A stretch of 61,008 nucleotides of DNA from Verrucomicrobiota bacterium (GCA_003402745.1 QQND01000007.1:1-61008), one strand, 5' to 3'; positions 51,087-60,538 are shown, counted from the stretch's first letter. The notes: generated from the sequence alone by a model not told the origin. A program made the numbers and translations.

Positions 51087-53469
51087 TAGCCGCCGCACCC
51101 TGCAAGCCTGCGTGGCAGCCGCCTGCCTCGTACTCACGCTTCTGGGCCTTTCACGGATATCCTTCGACGTCGATATCCTCAAAATGCTCCCCCAAGACCT
51201 GCCCCAGGTGCGCGGGTTGGGGCTTTTTCTCAAAAATTTCTCACAGTCCGACCAACTCATCCTCACCGTAGAGACCGAATCCCCGGAAGCCGCCGACCAA
51301 ATCACCGACGCCATCGCCCAGCGCCTCCAGTCGCGGCCCGAACTCACACGCCTCGTCGTCTCCTCTTCTCCCTGGGAATCCAGCCCAGCCGATCTAGGCG
51401 AGCTCGCCGCCTACCTCTCCTTCAACAGTTCCAAGGAAACCTTCGCCGCCCTTCACGCGCGCCTCGCCCCCGCTCAACGCGCCACAACCCTCGCCGCCAC
51501 CCTCGAACGCATCGGGGACTCCATCTCCCCACAGGAAGTCACCCTCGCCAGCTACGACCCCTTCGGCCTCGTCCCCTCCCTGTCCGAGAGCGGCCTTTTA
51601 TCCCGCTCCCAATCCTCTGAATTTAGCTCCGCAGACGGCACTTTCCGCGTGCTTTACGTCTACGCCCCGCACCCCCTCAAAAACTATAAGGCAGCCATCG
51701 CCTGGATCACCGCCATCAAGCAGGCCGTTCAGGAATGGCGCTGCCTGCCCGGCGTCACTCTAGGATTCACCGGTGAACCCTCCTTTGTGGCGGATATTTC
51801 AGGCGCCATGGAGTGGGACATGTCCAGCTCCTCGTTTGTCACGCTCGTGCTCATTGCCCTCGTGTTTCTCGCCTGTTACCGCCGCGCCACGCCTCTGTTC
51901 GGACTCCAATTGATGCTGGCCCTCATTTTTGTGCTCACCCTCGGGGCCGCCGGCCTTTTCCTCAAACAACTCACCGTCATCGGCGTCGGCTGCGCTGCCA
52001 TCATGATCGGCCTGAGCGTGGATTACGGGTACTTCATCTTCCAACGCTCCCTCCAACATTCCGGCACCGTTTCGGAACTTCGTGCCCAATGCTGGCAGTA
52101 CATTGCCTGGACCGCGGGAACGACAGCTGCCGCGTTTTTCTCCCTCAATCTCAGCAGCCTTCCTGGCCTCTCGCAGCTTGGCAATTTGGTAGGCTTCGGC
52201 GTGGTCATCGGCGCGGCTGTCATGCTGACACTGTTTGCCCCTCTGGCTCTAGCCTACCGGCGCAAAACCACTCTGCAAAAAACATCCGGCATCGAACGGC
52301 TCCTGTGTTCTCCCTCTTTTGCAAAGTCGGGGTTCGCCCTGACTCTGGCCCTCACAACCTTCCTTTTGGGAGCGCTTTGCACCAAGGGATTTCCCAAAAT
52401 GGAGTTCTCTCCGGGCTACCTGCGTCCGCGCCACAGTGATGCCTACACCGCTCTTGAAAGGCTTTCCGCCAAACTCATGGACACCGGCGACCTCCTTCAT
52501 TTGATCGTGGAAGGCAACTCCGAACGCGAAGTCTGGGAACGCCTCCAAAAAGTAGACCGCTTCCTCTCCAACGCCAAGACCCAGGGCCAGGTGGCTTCCT
52601 TCCTGACGCCGTTGCTTTTTTGGCCCAACCCCGACGCCCAAGAAGCGAACCTCGCCATCGCCGGCGAGCTGGCCCGCGAAAAGGAGCACCTGCGCGAGGC
52701 AGTTCTTGATGCCGGCTTTACCGAGCAAGCCTTCGGTCTCACAGAGCAGGTCCTGGCCCAATGGCAAAAATGGGCCCTCCGCCCCGATCCCTCCCTTTCC
52801 CTGTGGCCGGAGAGTCCAAGCAGCCAGTGGATTCTTGGCAAAATCAGCAGCCGCTCCCCGGGCCGTTTTTTGGCAGCCGGCGCCATCACGCCCACCCCCG
52901 GCATGGAGGACGCATTGATCGAATCTCTAAAACTGCCCGGCACTTTCATCGTGGGCTGGCCTCAACTGGGGAAAGCGCTGCAAAAAGTCGTTCCTAGGGA
53001 AATTGTTGCCATCATCTGCACCTTGAGCGTTCTCGTCCTCCTGCTCCTCGCCTTCGCCCTGCGCAGCACCCGCGCGCTCCTCTGCTTCGTACTCACCACC
53101 GCCCTAGTCTTCACCTGCCTGGCGGGCGTGATGTCCCTCCTGGGAATGACTTGGAACATTTTCAATCTCGCCGCCCTGCTCCTCCTCCTCGGCACCGGGA
53201 CGGACTACAGCATCCTCATCCTTCTTTCCCTCAGACGTAATGGCGGCGACCTTCCCGCGACTCAGAAGGAGCTTTTCCTGGTGATCGGCCTGTGTGCTTC
53301 CTCCGCGGCCGCGGGCTTCGGAACCATTGGCTGGGCCAACCACCTCGGCCTTGCCGTCCTGGGACAAACCTGCGCCATCGGCTTGGGCCTGGACGCCCTC
53401 ATTTCCCTCTTCCTCCTGCCCCCCGCTTGGAAGGCCCTCCAGCGCCTTTCTCCCCCGCGACTCGGATAG
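51058..53469 (+). CDS. MMPL/RND-family exporter
   Basis: 803 residues with about 12 membrane segments in two repeats: one N-terminal helix, a large periplasmic loop (~30-250), a block of five helices (~262-400), a second loop (~440-635), and a final helical block. The RND-type segment GVGCAAIMIGLSVDYGYFIFQRS lies in the first block and LLLLGTGTDYSILILLSLRR in the second. MMPL exporters move lipid-linked products out of the inner membrane. The length and the overlap with lolA match the exporter-carrier pair seen with aryl polyenes. The gene begins inside lolA. Confidence 0.9.
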   Translation: MDIAPTPKNSSRRTLQACVAAACLVLTLLGLSRISFDVDILKMLPQDLPQVRGLGLFLKNFSQSDQLILTVETESPEAADQITDAIAQRLQSRPELTRLVVSSSPWESSPADLGELAAYLSFNSSKETFAALHARLAPAQRATTLAATLERIGDSISPQEVTLASYDPFGLVPSLSESGLLSRSQSSEFSSADGTFRVLYVYAPHPLKNYKAAIAWITAIKQAVQEWRCLPGVTLGFTGEPSFVADISGAMEWDMSSSSFVTLVLIALVFLACYRRATPLFGLQLMLALIFVLTLGAAGLFLKQLTVIGVGCAAIMIGLSVDYGYFIFQRSLQHSGTVSELRAQCWQYIAWTAGTTAAAFFSLNLSSLPGLSQLGNLVGFGVVIGAAVMLTLFAPLALAYRRKTTLQKTSGIERLLCSPSFAKSGFALTLALTTFLLGALCTKGFPKMEFSPGYLRPRHSDAYTALERLSAKLMDTGDLLHLIVEGNSEREVWERLQKVDRFLSNAKTQGQVASFLTPLLFWPNPDAQEANLAIAGELAREKEHLREAVLDAGFTEQAFGLTEQVLAQWQKWALRPDPSLSLWPESPSSQWILGKISSRSPGRFLAAGAITPTPGMEDALIESLKLPGTFIVGWPQLGKALQKVVPREIVAIICTLSVLVLLLLAFALRSTRALLCFVLTTALVFTCLAGVMSLLGMTWNIFNLAALLLLLGTGTDYSILILLSLRRNGGDLPATQKELFLVIGLCASSAAAGFGTIGWANHLGLAVLGQTCAIGLGLDALISLFLLPPAWKALQRLSPPRLG

Positions 53470-53485
53470 ACTCCAATCCACCCCC

Positions 53486-54079
53486 CTAAAAACTGCGCCC
53501 CACCCCCAGGGTGAAGCCCAAGGCGTTGAGCCCCGGGTTAGGGTTCGTCTGGCCCCCATTGGAAAGGTGCTGGAACAGGGCGCTGCCCCGCAACGTCCAG
53601 CGCTGCGTCAATTCCGCAGAGACCCCAAGCTGCCCGTACCAGTTGAAGGTGAAATCCTGCCCCTCGCCCCCCGTCACACCCTGTGCGTCCAGAACACCCA
53701 CTCCGCCTCCCGCAGATCCAAACACCGACCACGTCGCCCGCGGATTCCACCATTCTATCGAAGGCGCCGCAGCCACCCCTAGATAACGGTTCTCGCATCC
53801 GGTCTCCATCCAGTTCGCCATCAACGTATATTTGTTCCGCAAAGTAAGGGCCGAGCCGTCCGAAAAATGAAACCCAAACACCTCTGAGGAACGCCGCGAC
53901 ACAAAAAACGGAACTATGCGATAATTGAAGGCCGTATCGCCCCCCACCTTCCACAACATCCCCGTTTCCACATCCACAGCCTGCTCTAACCAAGGCTTCA
54001 ACTTTTCGGCAGGGGATCCAGCAAAACTGGAGCTGCAAACCAACAGCGCTACAAAGTTAAGGGGAGAACAAAAACGCAT
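53486..54079 (-). CDS. PagL-like lipid A deacylase (acyloxyacyl hydrolase)
   Basis: 197 residues with a signal peptide (MRFCSPLNFVALLVCSSSFA) and beta-barrel-type strands, ending in phenylalanine as outer-membrane barrels do (GVGRSF). The PagL active-site segment is QHLSNGG, giving His and Ser (near 169 and 171). The catalytic glutamate that follows 14 residues after the His in PagL is asparagine here (NPNPGLN). Members remove the 3-O-acyl chain of lipid A; with Asn in that place activity is uncertain. It is convergent with the exporter gene. Confidence 0.75.
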   Translation of the reverse strand: MRFCSPLNFVALLVCSSSFAGSPAEKLKPWLEQAVDVETGMLWKVGGDTAFNYRIVPFFVSRRSSEVFGFHFSDGSALTLRNKYTLMANWMETGCENRYLGVAAAPSIEWWNPRATWSVFGSAGGGVGVLDAQGVTGGEGQDFTFNWYGQLGVSAELTQRWTLRGSALFQHLSNGGQTNPNPGLNALGFTLGVGRSF

Positions 54080-54289
54080 CCTTACAGGCTAAATCTTTCG
54101 TGAGATGAATGGCCAGCGGGGATTCTCTACGCGAAAAAAACCGCGAGCCGTCTGCCTTCAAGAGCGCCTGCTCACAGCGAGTTGTTCTGTCTATTCCCAA
54201 AGTTGCTGCATAAATTCCCAAATCCCATGCCCGCCCAAGGTCTCAAGCCCCAGCCCCAAGCTGCCGCAGCGACGCACCGCTCTTTTTAA

Positions 54290-54763
54290 ATGGAGAAACC
54301 ACGCATCTGGCTTCAGCGCAAAATATTGAACCCTCTTCTCTCGGAACTCCGCCAGGGGGCGACGCCGGAAGGCATGGCAGCCTCAGCAGCAGTAGCCGCC
54401 ATCCTCGCCATCATCCCGATTTTCGGAATCACCACGGCTTTATGCTTCCTTGCGGGTCGCCTGTTCCGACTCAACCACGTGGTCATGCAAGGCGTAAACT
54501 GTCTGATGTACCCGCTCCAGTTGCTGTTGATCCTCCCCTTTCTACGCATCGGTGAAACGCTCGCGCGCGCGGAAAGACTCGCCCTATCTCCAGCCTCACT
54601 TGCCGTGGAGTTTTCAAAGTCCCCATGGAACTTCTTTGAAAAATTTGGCAAAGCGATCGCCCTATCCAGCTTGGGCTGGGCCCTGTGCGCCCCCCTCGCT
54701 CTCTGGGCGCTCAATGCCTTCTTGCGCTTCATCTTCCGCAAAACCGCCGCCCGACTCCAATAG
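54290..54763 (+). CDS. DUF2062 membrane protein
   Basis: 157 residues with three or four hydrophobic segments. The N-terminal block (GATPEGMAASAAVAAILAIIPIFGITTALCFLAGRLFRLN) and the PLQLLLILPFLRIGE segment match the DUF2062 family, whose function is unknown; members are often seen near glycosyl- or acyltransferases. A basic N-terminus precedes it. It stands alone after a 210-base gap. Confidence 0.75.
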   Translation: MEKPRIWLQRKILNPLLSELRQGATPEGMAASAAVAAILAIIPIFGITTALCFLAGRLFRLNHVVMQGVNCLMYPLQLLLILPFLRIGETLARAERLALSPASLAVEFSKSPWNFFEKFGKAIALSSLGWALCAPLALWALNAFLRFIFRKTAARLQ

Positions 54764-54960
54764 AGCGCGTCAGTCCGTTGGAGAGGAACTTTCGCACAAC
54801 ACGCAGGGAGCCTCCTCCTTGCCTTTTTGGGAGCAGCTTATGAGCCGCGCCCAATCTGCCAGCGAGCGCCGCACTGGCGCGGCGAATCTACAAATACCCA
54901 CATCCCTAACGCGGGGCGAATCCGAGTCTTTCTAGAGCTCCACTCGGAATCGCTTCCCGC

Positions 54961-56058
54961 ATGACAGACGAAGACCTTCACCAACCCAACGACAAGCTAC
55001 TCAAGGCCACATTTTCCATTCCGGGAAATGCATGCGCCTTTTTCCAGCATCACCTCCCAAGAGAAATCGCAGCGTGCATCGTCTGGGATTCACTCACGCT
55101 CGAACCGTCCTCCTTCGTTGATCCCCAGTTCGCCGCCTCTGAAAGCGACCTGCTTTTCCACGTTAAATTTCAGGACTCGGAAACTTTGCTCTACCTGCTC
55201 TTTGAACATCAAAGTACGGAAGACCCTCGAATGGCCCTGCGTCTACTCGCGTACGTCGTTCGGATTTGGGAACGCTTTAGCGCGACCCATCCTGCGCCAG
55301 CGAAACTTCCGCCGATATTTCCAATCGTTCTCGCACAGGGGCGAAGGCCCTGGAAGACCACCACCCGCCTAGAGGATATCATCGAGCTTAAAGCGTCTCT
55401 TTCGCATTTATTGCGTCCTTGGCAGCCCTCCTTTGTTTACCAATTGATGGAATTGGTCCGAACACCGTATGAAGCGCTCGGAGGGACGCCCGAGGGGATT
55501 CTGGCATTACGCGCCTTGAAGGCTGAGCCCGTGGAAGAACTGCTCTCCCCTCCTGTTTGGGATACAAATTTGCTGAGCTCCATTTCTAAAGCTGCGCTCG
55601 AGCGACTGATGCGATACATTTTCAACGGTGAAGTAAACAAAACCGCGTTTATGGAACGCATCACTCAACTCCAAGCCGCACCGCTGCAATCTGAGACAAT
55701 GACACTCGCTGATCAATTCAGGGAAGAAGGCAAAAAGGAGGGCCTCTCACAGGGCCTCTCACAGGGCCTCTCACAGGGCCTCTCACAGGGCCTAAATCTT
55801 GGCCGTGAGGAGGGCCGTCTTTATGCCATGCGCGATTTCATCCTCCGCACGCTGGAGCTCAAATATGGGGCTTTCCCGCAGGAACAGGGTGGACTTGGTC
55901 TAACCCCTCAGAAACGGGGTCGCGTCCCTCAGGGAATTTGTGAAGCCCTCGATCTTATCAGCGACGTGCCAAGACTGGAAACATTGCTAGAAAACGCGTT
56001 GCGTTCCTCCTCCTTGGAGGATTTCGCTCAAACGCTCTCCCCTTCAGCCCGACCCTAG
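54961..56058 (+). CDS. Rpn-family recombination-promoting nuclease / PD-(D/E)XK transposase-like protein
   Basis: 365 residues. The N-terminal domain has the PD-(D/E)XK pattern: ESDLLFHVKF, then YLLFEHQSTEDPRMALRLLAYVVRIWE, which holds the aspartate and E-x-Q pair typical of the Rpn (transposase_31) proteins. These proteins promote RecA-independent recombination and act as phage-defence effectors or genome-maintenance nucleases. The central repeat EGLSQGLSQGLSQGLSQGLNLG is a known feature of the family. The neighbourhood shows no other mobile-element gene apart from the fragment at the right edge. Confidence 0.85.
   Translation: MTDEDLHQPNDKLLKATFSIPGNACAFFQHHLPREIAACIVWDSLTLEPSSFVDPQFAASESDLLFHVKFQDSETLLYLLFEHQSTEDPRMALRLLAYVVRIWERFSATHPAPAKLPPIFPIVLAQGRRPWKTTTRLEDIIELKASLSHLLRPWQPSFVYQLMELVRTPYEALGGTPEGILALRALKAEPVEELLSPPVWDTNLLSSISKAALERLMRYIFNGEVNKTAFMERITQLQAAPLQSETMTLADQFREEGKKEGLSQGLSQGLSQGLSQGLNLGREEGRLYAMRDFILRTLELKYGAFPQEQGGLGLTPQKRGRVPQGICEALDLISDVPRLETLLENALRSSSLEDFAQTLSPSARP
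55741..55788 (+). repeat. Four perfect 12-bp repeats inside the Rpn gene
   Basis: GGCCTCTCACAG occurs four times in tandem (55741, 55753, 55765, 55777), each coding for Gly-Leu-Ser-Gln in frame. The copies are identical at every base, so the array is recent or conserved by conversion. Copy-number change would alter the protein by four residues without a frameshift. Confidence 0.93.
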
Positions 56059-56319
56059 GAAAAGTCGTCCCCTCTCCCCGCTCCCCTCCGCTCCACGCCC
56101 ACTCCGCTCCACGCCCACTCCAGAATCCCGAGAGAAGTCCTCCACGCGGTGACGCACCGGCGCCTCGAGGGACGCTTGAGGATGCGCAGTCCGGTGAGTT
56201 CAAAAGTGCCAGCCCCCCGCCGGGGGTGGGCTCACTGAACACTTATGTTTTTTCATTAGCCATTGATTCCCTTCCAGTTCACGCTCTTTTTTTGATCGTA
56301 CGCCAACCCCCGTGGCCCC
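56059..56319. other. Interval between the Rpn gene and the DUF1549/1553 gene
   Basis: 261 bases with no gene. It starts with a C-rich tract that holds a 16-bp direct repeat, CTCCGCTCCACGCCCA at 56086 and 56102. It then holds the hairpin listed at 56211-56253. No promoter could be recognised with confidence. Confidence 0.6.
56211..56253 (+). terminator. Possible terminator after the Rpn gene
   Basis: AGCCCCCC and GGTGGGCT form a stem of seven pairs with one mismatch around a GCCGGG loop. A TTTTTT run starts 15 bases later, at 56248. The distance to the T-run is longer than in strong terminators. Confidence 0.35.
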
Positions 56320-59097
56320 ATGTCCCCGTTGCCCCTCCCCGCCAGCCAGCCCGCCCGCCAAACTCTTCCCCAAAAGTCGCGCTTTGGTAGAGCCGTGTTT
56401 TTGCTGACCTCCCTTCTGACTGCGAGCGGCGGGTTCTGCGTTTCCGAACTATCCCCAGCAGCAAAGACTCCCGAGAGCCCAACCGCCCAACTCACCTTTG
56501 AGCGAAACATCCGGCCCCTGCTCAAACAACATTGCGTCCACTGCCACGGCGAGGGTGAAAAACTCAAGGCGGGCCTGGACGTCCGGCTCCGGCGCTTTCT
56601 CGTAACCCCTCACGGGGACGACGGCGACCTAGCCATCGTGCCCGGCAAACCCGAAGAGAGCGAAATGCTGCGCCTCGTCCGCGAAGGGGAGATGCCTCCC
56701 AAGGGGAAAAAGCTGTCCCCCGAAGAAGTCGAATTGCTGGAAAAATGGATCGCACAGGGCGCGCCCACCGCCCGCCCCGAGCCCCAGTCCGTCCCCAAGG
56801 TTTACCTCACCGAGGAAGACCGGGAGTTTTGGGCGTTTCAACCCCTGAAACGCACCACCCCGCCCAGTCCCAAGAATGCCGCTGCAGGAACATCCCCCAT
56901 CGACCGCTTCATTCTTGCCACGCTGGAGCTAAAGAATCTCACCCTCAATCCGGAGGCCCCCAAGGCAACTCTCCTCAGAAGATTAATGCTGGATTTGACC
57001 GGACTCCCTCCCTCCCCCGGAGAAGTCGCAGCCTTCGAGGCGGACACCGCGCCCGACGCCTACGCACGTCTGGTGGAAAGGCTCCTAGCCTCACCGCACT
57101 ACGGCGAACGCTGGGGCCGCCATTGGCTGGACATCGCGGGTTATTCGGACAGCGACGGATACAGCGAAACCGACACCCCCAGGCCTTGGGCCTATCATTA
57201 CCGCGACTACGTCATCCGCGCCATGAACGCGGACAAACCCCTGGACCGTTTTATTCAGGAACAACTCGCAGGGGACGAACTGGTGAAAGGCCCCCTCAAA
57301 AACATGGCGCCCGAAACGATAGAGACCCTGGCCGCCACCGGGTTTTTACGCATGGTCCCTGACGGTACGGCGACGGCGCCAGCAGCGGAGCAGGTCACCG
57401 CCCGGAACGCCGTCGTCGCGGAAGAGCTCAAAGTCGTTTCCACCGCGCTCCTCGGAATGAGCGTCGGCTGCGCCCAATGCCACGACCATAAACACGACCC
57501 CATCCCACAGCGCGACTACTACCAACTGCGCGCCATTTTTGAACCCGGCCTTGATCCCGTCAACTGGCGGCTGCCTGCGGCCCGGATGTTGTCCTTAATG
57601 ACCGACGAGGAACGGGAAAAAAACGCAGTCGTCGAAACCGAGGCGAAAGTCATTGATGACCGCCGCAAGAAACGGGAGGACGAATTGATCGAACTGGTTT
57701 TGAGCTGGGAACTGGCAAAACGCCCGGAGGAACTCCGCGACGCGCTGAACACCGCCTACCGCACGGAAGTCAAAAAACGCACCCCGGAACAGCTCAGCCT
57801 TCTTAAGGAACACCCGACCATCAACCAGCTCAACCCCGGCTCCCTTTACCTCTACGACCGCACCTACAACACCAAACACGAGGCCGAACTAAAACAGATT
57901 GCCGCCGAGGCAACCGAAATCCGCACCCGCAAGACGGTTGAAAAATTCCTTCCCGTTTTCAACGAAACTGCCGCCTCCGTCAAAACGCCTCCTTCCACCG
58001 CGATCTTCCACAGGGGCGACCCAAAAAACCCAAAGGAAACCGTGGAAGCCGCCGATCTCACCATCCTCGCCAGCTTCCAAACCGCCCCGTTTGGACAAGG
58101 CAAAGGAAGCGCCCTCTCTACCGGCCGAAGGAGGGATTTTGCCAGGCACCTGACTTCGGGCAAACATCCGCTTCTCACACGGGTCCTCGTCAACCGGGTT
58201 TGGCACCACCACTTTGGACGCGGCATCGTCGCCAGCGTTGCGGACTTCGGCCATCAGGGCGAGCGGCCCTCGCACCCCGAACTCCTAGACTGGCTGGCCA
58301 CCGAACTGGTTGCAAAAAAATGGAGCCTCAAAGAACTGCACCGCAGCATCCTTAACTCCGCCGTCTACAAACAGTCCTCCACTCGCACCGCCGAAAAGGA
58401 CGCCGTCGACCCGGACAACCTCCTGCTCGCCCGCGCCCCCATCCGGCGCATGGACGCAGAAACGCTGCGGGACGCGATGCTGCAGGTGAGTGGAAAGCTC
58501 AACCCCAAAATGTTCGGCGCCCCTGTCCCTGTCATGCTCGACACCGACGGCCAGGTCATCGTCGGGGTCGATACCACCGACACTGCCGGCCGGCCCACCG
58601 GAAAAGTGGTGCCGCTCAATGGAGAGGAATTCCGGCGCAGCGTTTACGTGCAAATGCGCCGGACCCGGCCGCTGGCGATGTTGGAAACCTTCGATCTGCC
58701 AAAGATGGAGCCCAACTGCGAATTGCGCTCCGCTTCCACGGTGGCCCCGCAGTCTTTGACTCTGATGAACAGCGAATTTGCCCTCAGCCAGGCGAGCTGG
58801 GTTGCCGAGCGCGTGCTCAGGGAAAGTGGAATGCAACCCGAGGCCCAAATCCGCAGGGCCTGGCAACTCGCTCTCGGCACCGACCCTTCGCCCGAGGAAG
58901 TCCAAAAAGCGGCGCAATTTTTAAAACAACAAACGACAACCCTCCAGGCCGCGCTCGGGAATCCCGCGCCAACTGCCGCCGCCGTCCCGCAAAAACCGGC
59001 CGCCGGGGCAAAGGTGCCTCCCACACCTTCTCAGGCCGCCCTTGCCACGTTGTGCCAGGCGCTTCTGAACTCCAACGCCTTTCTCTACATCGACTAA
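56320..59097 (+). CDS. DUF1549/DUF1553 protein with Planctomycete-type cytochrome c domain
   Basis: 925 residues. A signal-like hydrophobic stretch near residues 27-40 is followed by a cytochrome c domain with FERNIRPLLKQHCVHCHGEGE, in which CVHCH is a covalent heme-binding motif. A DUF1549-type block follows (RFILATLELKNLTLNPEAP, LMLDLTGLPPSPGEV, ERWGRHWLDIAGYSDSDGY). The DUF1553-type C-terminal block has RRDFARHLTSGKHPLLTRVLVNRVWHHHFGRG. This domain set is very common in Planctomycetes and Verrucomicrobia and is always paired with a DUF1501 gene, as here two bases downstream. The reaction is unknown. Confidence 0.92.
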   Translation: MSPLPLPASQPARQTLPQKSRFGRAVFLLTSLLTASGGFCVSELSPAAKTPESPTAQLTFERNIRPLLKQHCVHCHGEGEKLKAGLDVRLRRFLVTPHGDDGDLAIVPGKPEESEMLRLVREGEMPPKGKKLSPEEVELLEKWIAQGAPTARPEPQSVPKVYLTEEDREFWAFQPLKRTTPPSPKNAAAGTSPIDRFILATLELKNLTLNPEAPKATLLRRLMLDLTGLPPSPGEVAAFEADTAPDAYARLVERLLASPHYGERWGRHWLDIAGYSDSDGYSETDTPRPWAYHYRDYVIRAMNADKPLDRFIQEQLAGDELVKGPLKNMAPETIETLAATGFLRMVPDGTATAPAAEQVTARNAVVAEELKVVSTALLGMSVGCAQCHDHKHDPIPQRDYYQLRAIFEPGLDPVNWRLPAARMLSLMTDEEREKNAVVETEAKVIDDRRKKREDELIELVLSWELAKRPEELRDALNTAYRTEVKKRTPEQLSLLKEHPTINQLNPGSLYLYDRTYNTKHEAELKQIAAEATEIRTRKTVEKFLPVFNETAASVKTPPSTAIFHRGDPKNPKETVEAADLTILASFQTAPFGQGKGSALSTGRRRDFARHLTSGKHPLLTRVLVNRVWHHHFGRGIVASVADFGHQGERPSHPELLDWLATELVAKKWSLKELHRSILNSAVYKQSSTRTAEKDAVDPDNLLLARAPIRRMDAETLRDAMLQVSGKLNPKMFGAPVPVMLDTDGQVIVGVDTTDTAGRPTGKVVPLNGEEFRRSVYVQMRRTRPLAMLETFDLPKMEPNCELRSASTVAPQSLTLMNSEFALSQASWVAERVLRESGMQPEAQIRRAWQLALGTDPSPEEVQKAAQFLKQQTTTLQAALGNPAPTAAAVPQKPAAGAKVPPTPSQAALATLCQALLNSNAFLYID

Positions 59098-59098
59098 C

Positions 59099-60538
59099 AT
59101 GCAAACCAACGGCTGTCTTTCGCGCCGGCACTTCCTCTCCAAAGGTGGCTTTTGCCTGAGCTCCCTCGGCGCACTGGCGCTCCTCCAAAAGGACGGGCTT
59201 CTGGCAAAACCCATCGACCTGATTCCCCAACATTTCGACACCCTGCCCAAGCCTCCCGCAGCGCGTCCGAAAGCCCGGGCGATGATTTCGCTCTTCATGC
59301 AGGGGGGACCGAGCCAGATCGATTTGTTTGATCCAAAGCCAGAACTGGACAAACGCAATGGGCAAAAATTCAGCGGCGACATCAAATTCGACGACTCCGC
59401 CAACGCCAGCACCACGCTAATGGCGAGCCCTTGGAAGTTTAAACAACACGGCCAAAGCGGTACGGCCGTCAGCGAATTGCTTCCCTATTTTGCGCAAATC
59501 GTCGACGACGTCACCCTGATCCGGGGTATGCAGACGGGAGTTAGCAACCACGGCCAGGGCATTTACGCCATGCAAACAGGCGGCATCCTTGCAGGCCGCC
59601 CCACCCTCGGAAGCTGGCTCACCTACGCGCTGGGTTCGGAAACCAGCGATCTCCCCGCCTACGTCGCGCTCACAGATCCCCGCGGCCTGCCCGTGCTCGG
59701 CGTCAGTAACTGGACCCAAGGTTGGCTGCCCTCCATCTACCAAGGCACCGCCGTGCGTTCCCAAGAGCCGCGCATGGCAAACCTCGACCCAGCCCCATAC
59801 CTGCGGGGCGAAGCACAGTCGCGCTACCTCGACTTTCTCGGCGGCCTCAACGCTGACCACCTCCAAAAACATCCCGGCGAAAGTGACCTGGAAGCCCGCA
59901 TCTCAAGCTACGCTCTCGCCGGAAAACTCCAAATCGCCGCAAAGGAAGCCCTCGATATCTCCGGCGAAACCGAGGCCACCAAAAAACTGTACGGCATCGA
60001 TGACCCCGCCACCGCCGAATTCGGTACGCGCTGCCTCATCGCTCGCCGCCTAGTGGAAAGAGGCGTTCGCTTCGTCCAACTCTTCACAGGCAACCAGACC
60101 TGGGACCACCACAAGGGAATCCTCGCCGGACTCCCCGCCGCCTGCAAATACGTGGACAAGGGTTCCGCCGCGCTCGTCATCGACCTCAAGGCGCGTGGAC
60201 TCTTGGACTCCACCGTCGTCCATTGGGGCGGTGAAATGGGCCGCCTTCCCGTCGTCGAATACCCCGGCAGTAAGGACGTCGCCGGACGCGACCACAACAC
60301 CTACGGCTTTTCAATGTGGATGGCGGGCGGCGGCTTCAAGGCGGGCACCACCTATGGAGAAACCGACGAGTTCGGCCACAAAGCCGTCAAAGATATCGTC
60401 TCCCACCACGACTATCACGCCACGCTCCTGCATCTCTTTGGACTCGACCATGAAAAGGTCGTCTTCCGGCGCAACGGCACCCCCATGTCCCTCACCGACA
60501 ACAAAGGCGGCCGAGTGGTCAGCGAGCTTCTTGTCTAA
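59099..60538 (+). CDS. DUF1501 protein with a twin-arginine-like signal
   Basis: 479 residues. The N-terminus has CLSRRHFLSKGGFCLSSLGAL, a twin-arginine-type motif (SRRHFL) and hydrophobic region, so export of a folded protein by Tat is likely. The sulfatase-like fold of DUF1501 is seen in MISLFMQGGPSQIDLFDPKPEL, WDHHKGI and VHWGGEMGRLP. It starts two bases after the stop of the DUF1549/1553 gene, so the two are cotranscribed and probably act together outside the cytoplasm. The substrate is unknown. Confidence 0.92.
   Translation: MQTNGCLSRRHFLSKGGFCLSSLGALALLQKDGLLAKPIDLIPQHFDTLPKPPAARPKARAMISLFMQGGPSQIDLFDPKPELDKRNGQKFSGDIKFDDSANASTTLMASPWKFKQHGQSGTAVSELLPYFAQIVDDVTLIRGMQTGVSNHGQGIYAMQTGGILAGRPTLGSWLTYALGSETSDLPAYVALTDPRGLPVLGVSNWTQGWLPSIYQGTAVRSQEPRMANLDPAPYLRGEAQSRYLDFLGGLNADHLQKHPGESDLEARISSYALAGKLQIAAKEALDISGETEATKKLYGIDDPATAEFGTRCLIARRLVERGVRFVQLFTGNQTWDHHKGILAGLPAACKYVDKGSAALVIDLKARGLLDSTVVHWGGEMGRLPVVEYPGSKDVAGRDHNTYGFSMWMAGGGFKAGTTYGETDEFGHKAVKDIVSHHDYHATLLHLFGLDHEKVVFRRNGTPMSLTDNKGGRVVSELLV

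Noticed and set aside
54961-56058. Complete insertion sequence carrying the Rpn gene
   Set aside because: No terminal inverted repeats or target duplications were seen around it; Rpn proteins often stand alone.
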